Source: Bacteroidota bacterium (GTDB lineage Bacteria > Bacteroidota > Bacteroidia > UKL13-3). Taken from it: a DNA stretch of 34,287 nucleotides. The DNA is taken from positions 1 to 34,287 of the forward strand of contig JAIXWD010000022.1 of NCBI GenBank assembly GCA_027482225.1, written 5' to 3'. Under the pieces are notes generated by a model. The model did not search any database. It had not been told where the DNA came from and was given only the letters and a program-made list of their open reading frames with translations. Both the position numbers and the translations under genes were made by a program. Positions 27,601 through 33,436 of this stretch are shown one piece after another (within the stretch, counting starts at the first letter, position 1; each line of letters begins with the position of its first letter).

Positions 27601-28026
27601 GGCAGCTCTTAAAACCACATTCAAGGCACCATTGGTGGCTGTGATTGATTGATTGGTTGTAGTAATGAAGATATCATTGGCTATAGAAAATGTTAACGTT
27701 CGGGTTTCCGAACCTGTGTAAGTGATTGTTCCAACAATGGAGCATTGTCTTGCAACGCCAATTTGCCCTGGGAGAACCACAGTCAGGTTTCCCAAATTGT
27801 TTAAGTGGTTGGAAATAACACTCGGGTGGATGTTTGCAGACCCAGAAGCACCCACATTTAGCGTATTTCCGGTAATGCTCCAATTCGTACCTGAGGTCCC
27901 TGTTTGCCCAGAAGTTGAAATGGTTAAATGTTGTGCCTGTGTGGGTTTTACCCCCAAAATTAAGAATATAATTAAACCAGTAAAATACCATTTAATTTTA
28001 AGACACTGCCCAGCTTTTTCTCTCAT
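18604..28026 (-). CDS. Giant beta-strand-repeat surface protein with T9SS C-terminal domain
   Basis: The 3140-residue protein has a signal peptide with a basic start (hydrophobic about 14-25, cleavage near TQA-QH at 31). Residues 32 to about 2500 are Gly/Asn/Thr/Ser-rich beta-helix repeats (NGGxxxI-type strands, GLTIGKTGNT, FTFEP), resembling filamentous-haemagglutinin and autotransporter passengers. Two autotransporter-associated strand repeats are visible (about 1750-1795 and 2120-2160, with GTGSLIKSGNGTHTISGLN). After that come a Bacteroidota surface-protein module (GWRMMSIP ... GFNLLGNPYPSQIDW, about 2610-2810), a fibronectin-like domain (LPVSITYFEG ... YYRLKITEQNGDY, about 2965-3060) and a type A T9SS sorting domain (YPIPTKDWINI ... 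PGVYLLKL, about 3070-3140). It is probably secreted and surface-attached, likely an adhesin. No outer-membrane beta-barrel is present. Confidence 0.92.
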   Translation of the reverse strand: MREKAGQCLKIKWYFTGLIIFLILGVKPTQAQHLTISTSGQTGTSGTNWSITGNTLNVGASGSANIHPSVISNHLNNLGNLTVVLPGQIGVARQCSIVGTITYTGSETRTLTFSIANDIFITTTNQSITATNGALNVVLRAATGTNPDDGIVSIRNNNTINTNGGHLWIGGGDGNATWNGLTVGNSLARTWSDDLPGLWVENSTLNTNGGNVYLAGLSWNSNSNSGVNYGVHVINSSISSASGNIEINGEVTGRYTNGNGTRIEATSGTTSITATTGSIIIRGTGSDQAPNDNSFRFGAIIKGFSSTSKTIISSVSGNIQIEGNANFTATINDKEGLGIGGSTEIISRSGNISLRGTNTLESSGQYCNSIRFHASDVTNSIRVGFDGTNSYSGNILIEGNSIYQRNQNAGSGSLAIQTTGNLTIQPTGNAFTFMRAGNVGTLTFDNDWNFGTQLSSFTYGKSTNTADLSYTNELSVAGPITFHSGNFTINKNITSTTASNITINAINHIYTSNIRQTISTSGGNITINADADGNGTGILELDYLTFNPGSGNTIIRGSTMNWITTNNTDKPYINGTGNFTFEPNTATFGQAINTIWFDIDQDNNGIGGLNLGKTTNNQDVVLGHMRSSINHNGPVNIYGKDITISQNLNVTPINTTILIQAIGRIVIDANETIQTNGGNITIRSNSEGSVTSGTAITLNSDVSILSKGGNLTLGGNFTGAQGPGLYATGTTNNIGILIQGATLNAAGGNIKIYGKCNGSYNDGIRLRGNFITSGAGTIELYGEAFGGNNGTNYFGGITFGISSGSTIETENGNIILSGLLTNTQSNNTGAINFYREVGSAGQTRHINLLSKNGNIEISGNAGTTGAYGIGSSSWGDIYVGSPQNGIWAATGDVSFTFNRYELAGLNGFKVKTTGDVAYIPTGASFTAALSFPFNTNHILAENASSLTIGKSGNTSAISIASPISLAAPIDIYGGTIAVNGTLSAINSNLSIETNTALTQTAAINADNLSLTGSGTVTLNNTSNNVVTIAGGSALSRLGSLSYTDALGGLTIGAVGSLNGIHTNSGVVLVETLNGNINLNGSVTTNNTTANALIINAGKSTSIGVNVGGDISVNGTPTISVGTGGIAKLFSGLEINSNGLTTLVGGSNNVRYNFDETTTTFTPALNTNTAHAIYRTSLGIGDLTIVSSGGDTINSTWIYENGVISTITTPVNINSSVLANYLISDALIIEAGNVTINGAITSSANNPFVINSNGVKTIAVNASISLGGSATFNSNDFSLNNGINVTTSSASNIAINTNANFGTFGTTRRNISSAGGNIIIHADKDANGSGVLDLDYSTLNPGVGNIIIRGETAAFSIGSTERPYINGTGSFTFEPSDVAFGQDMQTTWFGIDQDANGISGITIGKTGNTANILQNSHLTIAGPVSYYGGNITVSGDLTSTANGDIFLKGIGSFITISSFVTKTAGTGTLTLQSHGRPTHNGTITASGTGVLNVVLWSDFDNSNNDGGSGFSGAITTNGGHVWLGGSNTNGGSYTWNGLTVGDGPAIGSSGFNANAMDLFNNVTTNGGDFFAWAGNGVSGGTNGIASNGTRVINTGNGDITFIASSTSGAIWLRSAGLITLAPNGGSYTSALTLGGTINSGDYLINTGFYNGIRILTVASVDGLTIGRYTGLLNNGATVNIGNTSNITVSSDFGLGGSFNLLGSTIALNANITSSNSTIGNININGTSISGTGNLAVATGRTATINISSNSSYDGVISGTGSRLTKTGAGLLTLTKDHTYTGITTISGGDLQVGTGGSLSQASSGTISNTSGVTVASGSKLILTPNENLVFAAPISGDGGVEIKGASGNYYNSFLTGTAATMITSSSVLEVLTRITGGLMDGQQVIGGGSLMAGAYVKSYDAATNIASLQFQQYDGQYTKCVFALLSQSGTNVQIRANTSIYGGAAYRSGNHLGVNMSTGSIAIGGLATSSSGTGYGIAQVYLSGKVNFTGALSYTGITTLSNTVTNVISPNTYSFTSRGTQEITNASSSFPSGSTVINNGLVIFNRSTAQTILSNFEGTEDILQVGAPITLTGTCTHSGITTIDLNKSLTIGNASTTGSITSNIVNYGTLTFNRSDSSKYPGVISGTGSLIKSGNGTHTISGLNTYTGATTINAGSLVIEQDIPATNSSGFSGAGRLVIQPVSASFTNPLSYPIPSFTISSTIGGLALGKSGNTANITIASNTNASGPIEAYGGNIAINGTLTATNSNITLEASTVVTQTQPITANGLSLSGVGTFTLNNTSNNILTIAAGTNAVKIGNLNFIDASDGLTIGNVNTPGIYSSGTVYIETNGGDINVTENLSTTNTTANALKLFTDKSKLVGDGTGGNILLSGNGNINIGNGGTAMLYTAKYGLCDGLQKLLTTSTVRYNVDATTSSFSPAIGAGIYGLFREGPYIWNGNASTNHTSGTNWQGNSTPPEGSYIQVSLTATNNIQLNSNWNIGYIDLPAGKTIDLNGYSLTITGALIGSGKFKGSPTSSLNITGGVEFGSLFMDQTTNGNTNALLNFTINRINQTVTIADTLVIMHNGTVTPTAGTIATGNKLKLLSNLSGTGRIAQLGSNADITGDVTLQRYIVGNNSIMRGWRMMSIPTTSNAYTQLNDDILVSGPGGISAGFDIAGPTSSIRTWQESATRGWSSISNINNTLTAGKGALVFFRGDRTQTTSLTNTSIVPNDVTADYVGPINKGDITVALDFANDSTPIYGKGFNLLGNPYPSQIDWENMNKTAQIDNYFWVWNPVTKGYVGNATGTISSGQAFFVRATQTSQNVTFEENDKTAISATAYFKNSQELIVKMNLDSIQYDIAWLKFMGGASKNYVFKEDGLKLANTGYNLSFKTTNNVATQHNIVDFLALNQSDTFVLSVSSSTNSAYTLSFDKLNQIPSNKMVLLRDLNNNSLTNLRLNNTYAFTINNNLINTYGNRFLLIITDNNNPLPVSITYFEGKRMLGMNQLTWNVAQEKNIAYYEVQRSDDGGLFTNIGVVKATNKSTTQVYLFKDENAANLDIAYYRLKITEQNGDYNYSNTVVLSEEKRIETNINVYPIPTKDWINIETKKDIIDLKIFDVKGVLVKEAKALNNINISNLQPGVYLLKLNTSDGLSTHKIIKH

Positions 28027-28072
28027 TTTTATTTATTTTCTACTATAATTTGAATTTATAATTAAATTTTTA

Positions 28073-28080
28073 CAAAATTA
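28073..28080 (-). promoter_or_regulatory. Candidate -7 element for the giant adhesin gene
   Basis: On the minus strand this reads TAATTTTG, an exact TANNTTTG match, 46 bases before the ATG at 28026. No TTG lies at the usual -33 distance, so the assignment is partial. Confidence 0.4.
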
Positions 28081-28256
28081 GATTTACAGCTTTGTACTAT
28101 TTTTTATCATATTGGAATTTGTTTGTGTAATGTTGTAAAATGATAGCGTCTTCACTTTTATTTCTTTAGTAACATTTGAGGAAATTACCATAGTCATTAT
28201 TTTAACAATGCTGCCTTTTCAACCTTTTTCTTATTTTCGTACAAATAATTGGATGT

Positions 28257-28760
28257 ATGAAAACAGTAGGTATAATAATGGGAAGTGATAGCGATCTTGA
28301 AGTAATGCAAGAAGCTGAAAGAGTTCTAAATCATTTTAAAGTTGATTATGAAATTACTGTTGTATCCGCCCATCGTACCCCTGAAAGGATGTTTGAATAT
28401 GCTAAAACAGCACGTAGTCGTGGTTTAAAAGTAATTATTGCAGGTGCTGGCGGTGCTGCTCATCTGCCTGGTATGGTTGCATCAATAACCACACTTCCTG
28501 TTGTTGGTGTTCCAGTTAAGTTGAAAGCCTTAGACGGACTAGACTCCTTGTTATCTATTGTACAAATGCCTGGTGGCGTTCCGGTTGCTACCGTTGCCAT
28601 TAACAATGCTAAAAATGCAGGATTGCTAGCAGTTCAAATTTTAGCCACATACGATGATGAGTTGGCCGATGCCATGCAAGTATATAAAGATAAAATGAAA
28701 GAAGAAGTGCTTGAAAAAGCAGAAAAAGTAGAACACGGACGTAAAAAAATTGGTTTTTAA
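28257..28760 (+). CDS. purE: N5-carboxyaminoimidazole ribonucleotide mutase (class I)
   Basis: PurE moves the carboxyl group of N5-CAIR to C4, giving CAIR, directly after PurK in purine synthesis. The 167-residue protein has the class I motifs: GSDSDLEVM (9-17), SAHRTPERM (39-47), [14 protein letters not shown] (61-74) and [17 protein letters not shown]. The presence of purK in the same window supports the class I reaction. The gene is plus-strand like purK but lies 9.7 kb beyond it, behind the giant adhesin gene. A TATTTTCG string upstream (28233-28240) is a one-mismatch -7 candidate. Confidence 0.96.
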   Translation: MKTVGIIMGSDSDLEVMQEAERVLNHFKVDYEITVVSAHRTPERMFEYAKTARSRGLKVIIAGAGGAAHLPGMVASITTLPVVGVPVKLKALDGLDSLLSIVQMPGGVPVATVAINNAKNAGLLAVQILATYDDELADAMQVYKDKMKEEVLEKAEKVEHGRKKIGF

Positions 28761-28780
28761 TTTGAATTTTATAAATAAAA

Positions 28781-28813
28781 ATGCCCCAATAAGTGTTGTG
28801 CTCATTGGGGCAT
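28781..28813. terminator. Bidirectional terminator between purE and pyk
   Basis: ATGCCCCAAT (28781-28790) pairs perfectly with ATTGGGGCAT (28804-28813) over a 13-base loop. A/T-rich flanks give U-rich tails in both directions. It sits between the convergent ends of purE and pyk, 20 bases from each stop. Confidence 0.85.
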
Positions 28814-28833
28814 ATTTATGCTTATCTTTTTAT

Positions 28834-30267
28834 TTATTCAATTTCACTAACTTTTACAGCGTTTGTTCTAGGTCTGTCTTTTATTGGCATACTTGCAGTA
28901 TTTATTACCAATTCTCCAGCCTTAATTAATCCTTTTTCCTTAAGTATGTCGTTAACATCTTGTATAGATTGATCGGTACTTTCGAAGTTTTTATAATAAA
29001 ACGCACGCACGCCCCAAACCAAACTTAATGTGTTTAATAACCTTTGGTTTCCTGTAAAAATATAAATAGCTGCCTTAGGCCTGAAAGATGATATTTTATA
29101 GGCAGTGTAACCACTAAACGTCATGCTCACTATAGCCGATGCTTTCAAGTGGTCTGATATTCTTACTGCGGTGAAACATATTTCATCACTTAAAAAAGTA
29201 GGAGAGTAGTCAGTTGGACGCCTGCCTTTGAAAAAAGGAGCATTTGTTTTCTCGGCCTCGGCAATGGTGCGCTGCATATGTTTAATAGCCAGAACAGGAA
29301 AAGCACCTACAGAGGTCTCGGCACTTAACATAACAGCATCAGCACCATCCATTACAGCGTTGGCAATATCATTAACCTCTGCTCGTGTAGGAGACGAATT
29401 TGTTATCATGCTCTCCATCATTTGGGTTGCGATAATTACTGGTTTAGCTGCTTCAATACACTTTTTTACGATGCGCTTTTGTATAACAGGAACTTGTTCC
29501 ATTGGCAACTCTACCCCCAAATCACCGCGTGCAACCATTACACCATCAGTTACTGCTATAATTTCATCAAGGTTATCCAATGCTTCGGGTTTTTCAATTT
29601 TAGCAATTACCCTCGGTTTCCATTCAGACTTGTCGATAATCTCTTTTAGTTCAAGGATATCTTCTGCTTTTCTAACAAAACTGAGACCAATCCAATCTAC
29701 CTTGTGTTCCAATCCAAACATTAAATCATTGCGGTCTTTTTCTGTCATGGCTGGAATAGATAGTTTAGTTTGTGGCAAGTTGAATCCCTTTTTTGAAGAT
29801 AAAAATCCACCAAAATTCACTTTGCATTTTATTTCATCTTCACCATTGCTTTCTATTACCTCAATCTCAATTTTTCCATCATCTAGTAAAATTAGTTCGC
29901 CCGGCTTTACATCTTTGGCTAGTGTTTCAAATTTCACCGATATTTTTTCTGATGTACCTATAATTGGTTTAGTACTAACAGTGATAATACTTCCAGTTTT
30001 TAAATCCACCTTATTGTCTAGCATTTCTCCTACGCGCAATTTTGGTCCTTGTAAATCAAGTAGCATGCTCACATGGGTATTCAAGTTATGGTTAACTTGC
30101 TTAATGTTATCGATCACTTTTTTATGATCTTCATATGTTCCATGAGAGAAATTCAATCTACAAACATCAACACCCTCTTCTATTATGGTTTTAAGCATCT
30201 CGTAACTTGAGGTTGCAGGGCCAATTGTGGCAACAATTTTCGTGCGGTTAAAATTCGCTGTCTTCAT
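28834..30267 (-). CDS. pyk: Pyruvate kinase
   Basis: It makes pyruvate and ATP from phosphoenolpyruvate and ADP, the last glycolytic step. The 477-residue protein has KIVATIGPAT (10-19), CRLNFSHG (36-43, with the phosphate-binding Arg37), DLQGPKLRVG (71-80), the active-site IAKIEKPEAL (221-230) with Lys223 and Glu225, VARGDLGVELP (246-256) with metal ligand Asp249, and ATQMMESMI...PTRAEVNDIANAVMDGADAVM-type sequence in the barrel's last third. The normal A, B and C domains fit this length, and there is no extra C-terminal PEP-utiliser domain. It has its own promoter candidate, although the IPExxxVDY gene lies just upstream on the same strand. Confidence 0.97.
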   Translation of the reverse strand: MKTANFNRTKIVATIGPATSSYEMLKTIIEEGVDVCRLNFSHGTYEDHKKVIDNIKQVNHNLNTHVSMLLDLQGPKLRVGEMLDNKVDLKTGSIITVSTKPIIGTSEKISVKFETLAKDVKPGELILLDDGKIEIEVIESNGEDEIKCKVNFGGFLSSKKGFNLPQTKLSIPAMTEKDRNDLMFGLEHKVDWIGLSFVRKAEDILELKEIIDKSEWKPRVIAKIEKPEALDNLDEIIAVTDGVMVARGDLGVELPMEQVPVIQKRIVKKCIEAAKPVIIATQMMESMITNSSPTRAEVNDIANAVMDGADAVMLSAETSVGAFPVLAIKHMQRTIAEAEKTNAPFFKGRRPTDYSPTFLSDEICFTAVRISDHLKASAIVSMTFSGYTAYKISSFRPKAAIYIFTGNQRLLNTLSLVWGVRAFYYKNFESTDQSIQDVNDILKEKGLIKAGELVINTASMPIKDRPRTNAVKVSEIE

Positions 30268-30304
30268 ATTTATGCTAAGGTTATTTGCCCTTTTTTCAGG
30301 CTCT

Positions 30305-30332
30305 CAAATGTAACTTAATTATTGTTTAGCAA
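30305..30332 (-). promoter_or_regulatory. Candidate pyk promoter
   Basis: On the minus strand TTG (complement of 30330-30332), a 17-base spacer and TACATTTG (complement of 30305-30312) match the Bacteroidota -33/-7 pattern. Transcription would start near 30298, leaving a leader of about 30 bases before the pyk ATG. Confidence 0.55.
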
Positions 30333-30360
30333 CGTTAATTAATTGTTTGTTATGCACGTA

Positions 30361-30735
30361 TCAAACATATATAAGGTTATGTTTTGACTTTAGTTTTTCA
30401 GTTTCAACTTCAAATATTATTTGTACAGTAGGTATCGTTTTGATGTTATCCTTTAGCATTTCCTCTTCAAAAAAATTAATTGCACCTTTAATTAAAAGTA
30501 GGTAGTCGAAGTTTTTTAATTCAGGAATTAATAGTTGAGATTCATCTTTGTTTATAATAAGTATATAGGTAATATGATTTTCCTCGTCATTGAAGGTATA
30601 TTGAGCAAATGCAAATAATTTAGAGGCTATTTCTATTTCATAGTCATCCACTCTTGAAAAGTGATATGGGGATATTTTATTCAAAAACCAAACTAATCGA
30701 TGGGGCTTTTCTTGCGATACAATCCCGTAAAGCAA
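30361..30735 (-). CDS. IPExxxVDY-family protein, start codon unusual
   Basis: This small protein belongs to a Bacteroidota family named after its IPExxxVDY motif, seen here as IPELKNFDYLLLIKG (residues about 70-84 from the TTG). Function is unknown; the family commonly lies beside pyk, acpP, fabF and rnc, as here. LYGIVSQEKPHRLVWFLN and the C-terminal LKSKHNL also fit. The first usable start is TTG at 30735, but the frame stays open upstream to a TAA at 30790-30792, and the codons just before the TTG read KKFELDIEFEYDF, which matches the conserved family N-terminus. No ATG, GTG or TTG occurs in that extension; ATC at 30777 or ATA at 30783 or 30789 would be the alternatives. Confidence 0.75.
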   Translation of the reverse strand: MLYGIVSQEKPHRLVWFLNKISPYHFSRVDDYEIEIASKLFAFAQYTFNDEENHITYILIINKDESQLLIPELKNFDYLLLIKGAINFFEEEMLKDNIKTIPTVQIIFEVETEKLKSKHNLIYV

Positions 30736-30872
30736 AAAATCATATTCAAATTCTATATCTAATTCAAACTTTTTGATAAATATTTGTATTTAATGCGAAG
30801 TAACGAAAATTAGACCATGCAGGTATTTAATTGACACGATTTTTTTACACAAACATCAAAAAAATAGCCGTG

Positions 30873-30905
30873 TTTGCTTTTTAGTTAAAAAAAACACTTT
30901 ATTTG
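30873..30905 (+). promoter_or_regulatory. Candidate acpP-fabF-rnc promoter
   Basis: TTTG (30873-30876), a 21-base spacer and TTTATTTG (30898-30905) resemble the Bacteroidota -33/-7 pair, with one mismatch in the -7 box (TANNTTTG). The start would lie near 30912, about 23 bases before the acpP ATG. Confidence 0.5.
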
Positions 30906-30934
30906 CACATTCGAAACTAAAATAAAATACTAAA

Positions 30935-31174
30935 ATGTCAGACGTAGCAACAAGAGTAAAAGCTATCATCATAGATAAGCTTGGCGTTGAAGAAAGTGAA
31001 ATTACTAACGAAGCTAACTTTACCAACGATTTGGGTGCTGATTCACTAGACACCGTTGAATTGATTATGGAATTCGAAAAAGAATTCAATATTGCAATTC
31101 CGGATGATCAAGCCGAAAAAATTGGTACTGTTGGTCAAGCGATTGCTTACATTGAGCAAAACGCAAAAGCTTAA
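30935..31174 (+). CDS. acpP: Acyl carrier protein
   Basis: This is the 79-residue acidic carrier of fatty-acid synthesis. The 4'-phosphopantetheine attachment motif GADSLD is at 34-39 with Ser37, followed by the recognition helix [12 protein letters not shown]. It has the expected length and helix pattern. It is first of the acpP-fabF-rnc cluster common in bacteria; fabF begins 23 bases after its stop. Confidence 0.97.
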   Translation: MSDVATRVKAIIIDKLGVEESEITNEANFTNDLGADSLDTVELIMEFEKEFNIAIPDDQAEKIGTVGQAIAYIEQNAKA

Positions 31175-31197
31175 TTTTATTTAAAAAACGTATTTAA

Positions 31198-32451
31198 ATG
31201 ACATCCCGAAGAGTAGTTGTTACAGGAATTGGAGCATTAACGCCCATTGGTAACAATGTTCAGGATTATTGGACAGCATTGTCAAACGGTGTGAGTGGGG
31301 CTGCCCCAATCACCCGTTTTGACTCATCCAAATTCAAAACACAGTTTGCCTGCGAAATCAAAAATTTCGATGTAAATAATTTCATTGATCGTAAAGAGGC
31401 GCGTAGAATGGATTCGTATACCCAATACGCAATGGTTACAGCCGATGAGGCATTAGTTGATGCTGGTTTAGATTTGGAAAAAGTCAACAAAGATCGTGTG
31501 GGTGTGATTTGGGCTTCCGGTATTGGAGGTTTAAGTACGTTTCATGCAGAAGTAATGGCATTTAGCAAAGGTGATGGAACTCCTCGTTTCAGTCCCTTTT
31601 TCATTCCAATGATGATTGCTGATATTGCTTCCGGATTAATTTCAATTAAGTACGGCTTTAGAGGGCCTAATTTTGCAGTTGTTTCTGCTTGTGCCAGTTC
31701 CACTAATGCAATCAGTGATGCGTTCCTTTATATAAAGGCGGGCAAAGCGGATATGATTGTAACAGGAGGATCTGAAGCAAGTGTTTGTGAACCGGCAATT
31801 GGTGGTTTTAATTCAATGAAAGCACTTTCAGAGCGAAATGATGAACCTCAAACTGCCTCACGTCCTTACGACTTAACCCGCGATGGTTTTGTTTTAGGTG
31901 AAGGAGCAGGTGCTTTAATACTAGAAGACTTAGAACACGCAAAAGCGCGTGGAGCAAAAATATATGCTGAATTGGTAGGTTGTGGTGCTAGTGCTGATGC
32001 TTACCACATGACAGCGCCTCATCCAGAGGGATTGGGAGCAAGTCTTGTAATGAAAATGGCATTAGAGGAAGCTGGTATTAAACCTGAAGAGGTTCAATAC
32101 ATCAATACCCATGGTACTTCAACTCCTTTGGGTGATGCACAAGAAATAAAAGCGATACAAAATGTATTTGGTGATGCAGCTTATCAATTGAACATCAGTT
32201 CAACAAAATCAATGACAGGGCATTTACTTGGTGGAACGGGCGCTATTGAAGCCATAGCTTGTCTAATGGCAATTCAAAAAGGTATTATTCCTCCTACCAT
32301 TAACCATGTTACACCGGATCCTGCAATAGACCCAAAACTGAATCTAACCTTTAACAAAGCCCAAACTCGTGAAGTTAATTCTGCATTAAGCAATACTTTC
32401 GGTTTTGGTGGGCATAATGCATCGGTACTGTTTCGTAAGTACGAGGGTTAA
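31198..32451 (+). CDS. fabF: Beta-ketoacyl-ACP synthase II
   Basis: It condenses malonyl-ACP with the growing acyl-ACP in fatty-acid elongation. The 417-residue thiolase-fold protein has the Cys-His-His triad: VSACASST with Cys165, NTHGTSTPLGD with His305, and KSMTGHLLGG with His342. The GFGGHNASV close to the C-terminus is also typical. It is placed between acpP, its substrate carrier, and rnc. Confidence 0.97.
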   Translation: MTSRRVVVTGIGALTPIGNNVQDYWTALSNGVSGAAPITRFDSSKFKTQFACEIKNFDVNNFIDRKEARRMDSYTQYAMVTADEALVDAGLDLEKVNKDRVGVIWASGIGGLSTFHAEVMAFSKGDGTPRFSPFFIPMMIADIASGLISIKYGFRGPNFAVVSACASSTNAISDAFLYIKAGKADMIVTGGSEASVCEPAIGGFNSMKALSERNDEPQTASRPYDLTRDGFVLGEGAGALILEDLEHAKARGAKIYAELVGCGASADAYHMTAPHPEGLGASLVMKMALEEAGIKPEEVQYINTHGTSTPLGDAQEIKAIQNVFGDAAYQLNISSTKSMTGHLLGGTGAIEAIACLMAIQKGIIPPTINHVTPDPAIDPKLNLTFNKAQTREVNSALSNTFGFGGHNASVLFRKYEG

Positions 32452-32467
32452 TTAAATCGTCCCCATT

Positions 32468-33205
32468 TTGATTTATAGAACAATCAGCGGCATCTACTAC
32501 TCCTTATTTTCAAAAAAAAGAAATTCTTATAATAGTGTTAAGCATATCACAGGTTTTTTTCCTGGCGCATTAACATGCTACTCTCAGGCCTTACGTCATC
32601 ATTCTGCATCTAATCCTGTTCATAAAAATGGGTCACGGGATAGTAATGAACGCCTAGAATATCTTGGTGATTCAGTATTGAATACAGTTGTGGCTGAACT
32701 CCTTTTCAATCGTTTTCCTTTTAAAAACGAAGGTTTTTTAACAGAAATGAGGAGTAAAATAGTGAGCAGGGAGAGCCTTAATGATTTAGCAATAAAAATA
32801 GGCCTTAGTCATATTGTTCAGTACGATAAACGAGCAATTGGACTACATACCAAAAACAGTATTTTTGGTAATGCATTAGAGGCATTTATTGGTGCGATTT
32901 TTTTGGATGGGGGTTTTTCTTTGGCTAAAAAATTTATCCTAAATAAGATTATAACCCATATTGATTTGGATACCCTTCAGCACGTTGAAAAAAATTATAA
33001 AGGCAGGTTAATTGAATGGGGACAACGACAAAATGCATTGGTAGAGTTCGATACCCAAGAAGACAACACTCGTAAGCAAAGGATATTTACAATTAAAGTT
33101 ATGGTTAACGGGAGTGTGTTAGGTGTTGCTGAACATATTTCAAAGAAAAAGGCAGAGCAATTGGCTGCAGAAAAAGTATCTGAGAGTCTGGGTATAAAGC
33201 TCTAA
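32468..33205 (+). CDS. rnc: Ribonuclease III
   Basis: This endonuclease cuts double-stranded RNA in rRNA maturation and mRNA processing. The 245-residue protein has the nuclease signature NERLEYLGDSVL (60-71), EMRSKIVSRE (93-102) and NALEAFIGAIFLD (135-147), then a double-stranded RNA-binding domain (about 175-243) ending in the typical SKKKAEQLAAEKV. In the DxxE metal-binding motif of the nuclease domain (E. coli D114/E117) the Asp position is Asn135, while Glu138 is kept. The frame begins with TTG at 32468; an in-frame stop 15 bases before it excludes a longer ATG-started form. It lies 16 bases after fabF. Confidence 0.94.
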   Translation: MIYRTISGIYYSLFSKKRNSYNSVKHITGFFPGALTCYSQALRHHSASNPVHKNGSRDSNERLEYLGDSVLNTVVAELLFNRFPFKNEGFLTEMRSKIVSRESLNDLAIKIGLSHIVQYDKRAIGLHTKNSIFGNALEAFIGAIFLDGGFSLAKKFILNKIITHIDLDTLQHVEKNYKGRLIEWGQRQNALVEFDTQEDNTRKQRIFTIKVMVNGSVLGVAEHISKKKAEQLAAEKVSESLGIKL

Positions 33206-33232
33206 TTTTTATTGAACTATTTTTTATTGTGC

Positions 33233-33255
33233 AAAATGGGGGAACGCTCCATTTT
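33233..33255 (+). terminator. Terminator after rnc
   Basis: AAAATGG (33233-33239) pairs with CCATTTT (33249-33255), extended inward by a G-U and a G-C pair over a GAACG loop. A T-rich stretch follows. It lies 28 bases after the rnc stop and ends the acpP cluster. Confidence 0.7.
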
Positions 33256-33372
33256 TATTAAATATTTATTAAAAATTATGTTTTAGAAACTCCAACATAA
33301 GATTTAATCACCTTTCATTCCTCATTTTTTTCAATTCCTTTTATAAATTGTTATCATATCTAAAATTAGGTC

Positions 33373-33402
33373 TTGTTTTTAAATATTAATTTAATAATTT
33401 TG
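33373..33402 (+). promoter_or_regulatory. Consensus-like promoter of the last secreted-protein gene
   Basis: TTG (33373-33375), a 19-base spacer and TAATTTTG (33395-33402) match TTG-N19-TANNTTTG exactly. Transcription would begin near 33409, about 28 bases before the ATG. It is the best promoter match in the window. Confidence 0.7.
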
Positions 33403-33436
33403 ATATCCTATAAGTTTTCTGAAAAATAACTAAATT

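Noticed and set aside
18604-28026. Tandem-repeat array or CRISPR-like structure in the repetitive region
   Set aside because: The repetition is at protein level with variable DNA and stays in one open frame; there are no regular short repeats with spacers.
29228-30127. 299-codon plus-strand open frame opposite pyk
   Set aside because: It is antisense to a clear pyruvate kinase gene, Ser/Ile-rich and without recognisable domains; it is a by-product of codon use on the other strand.
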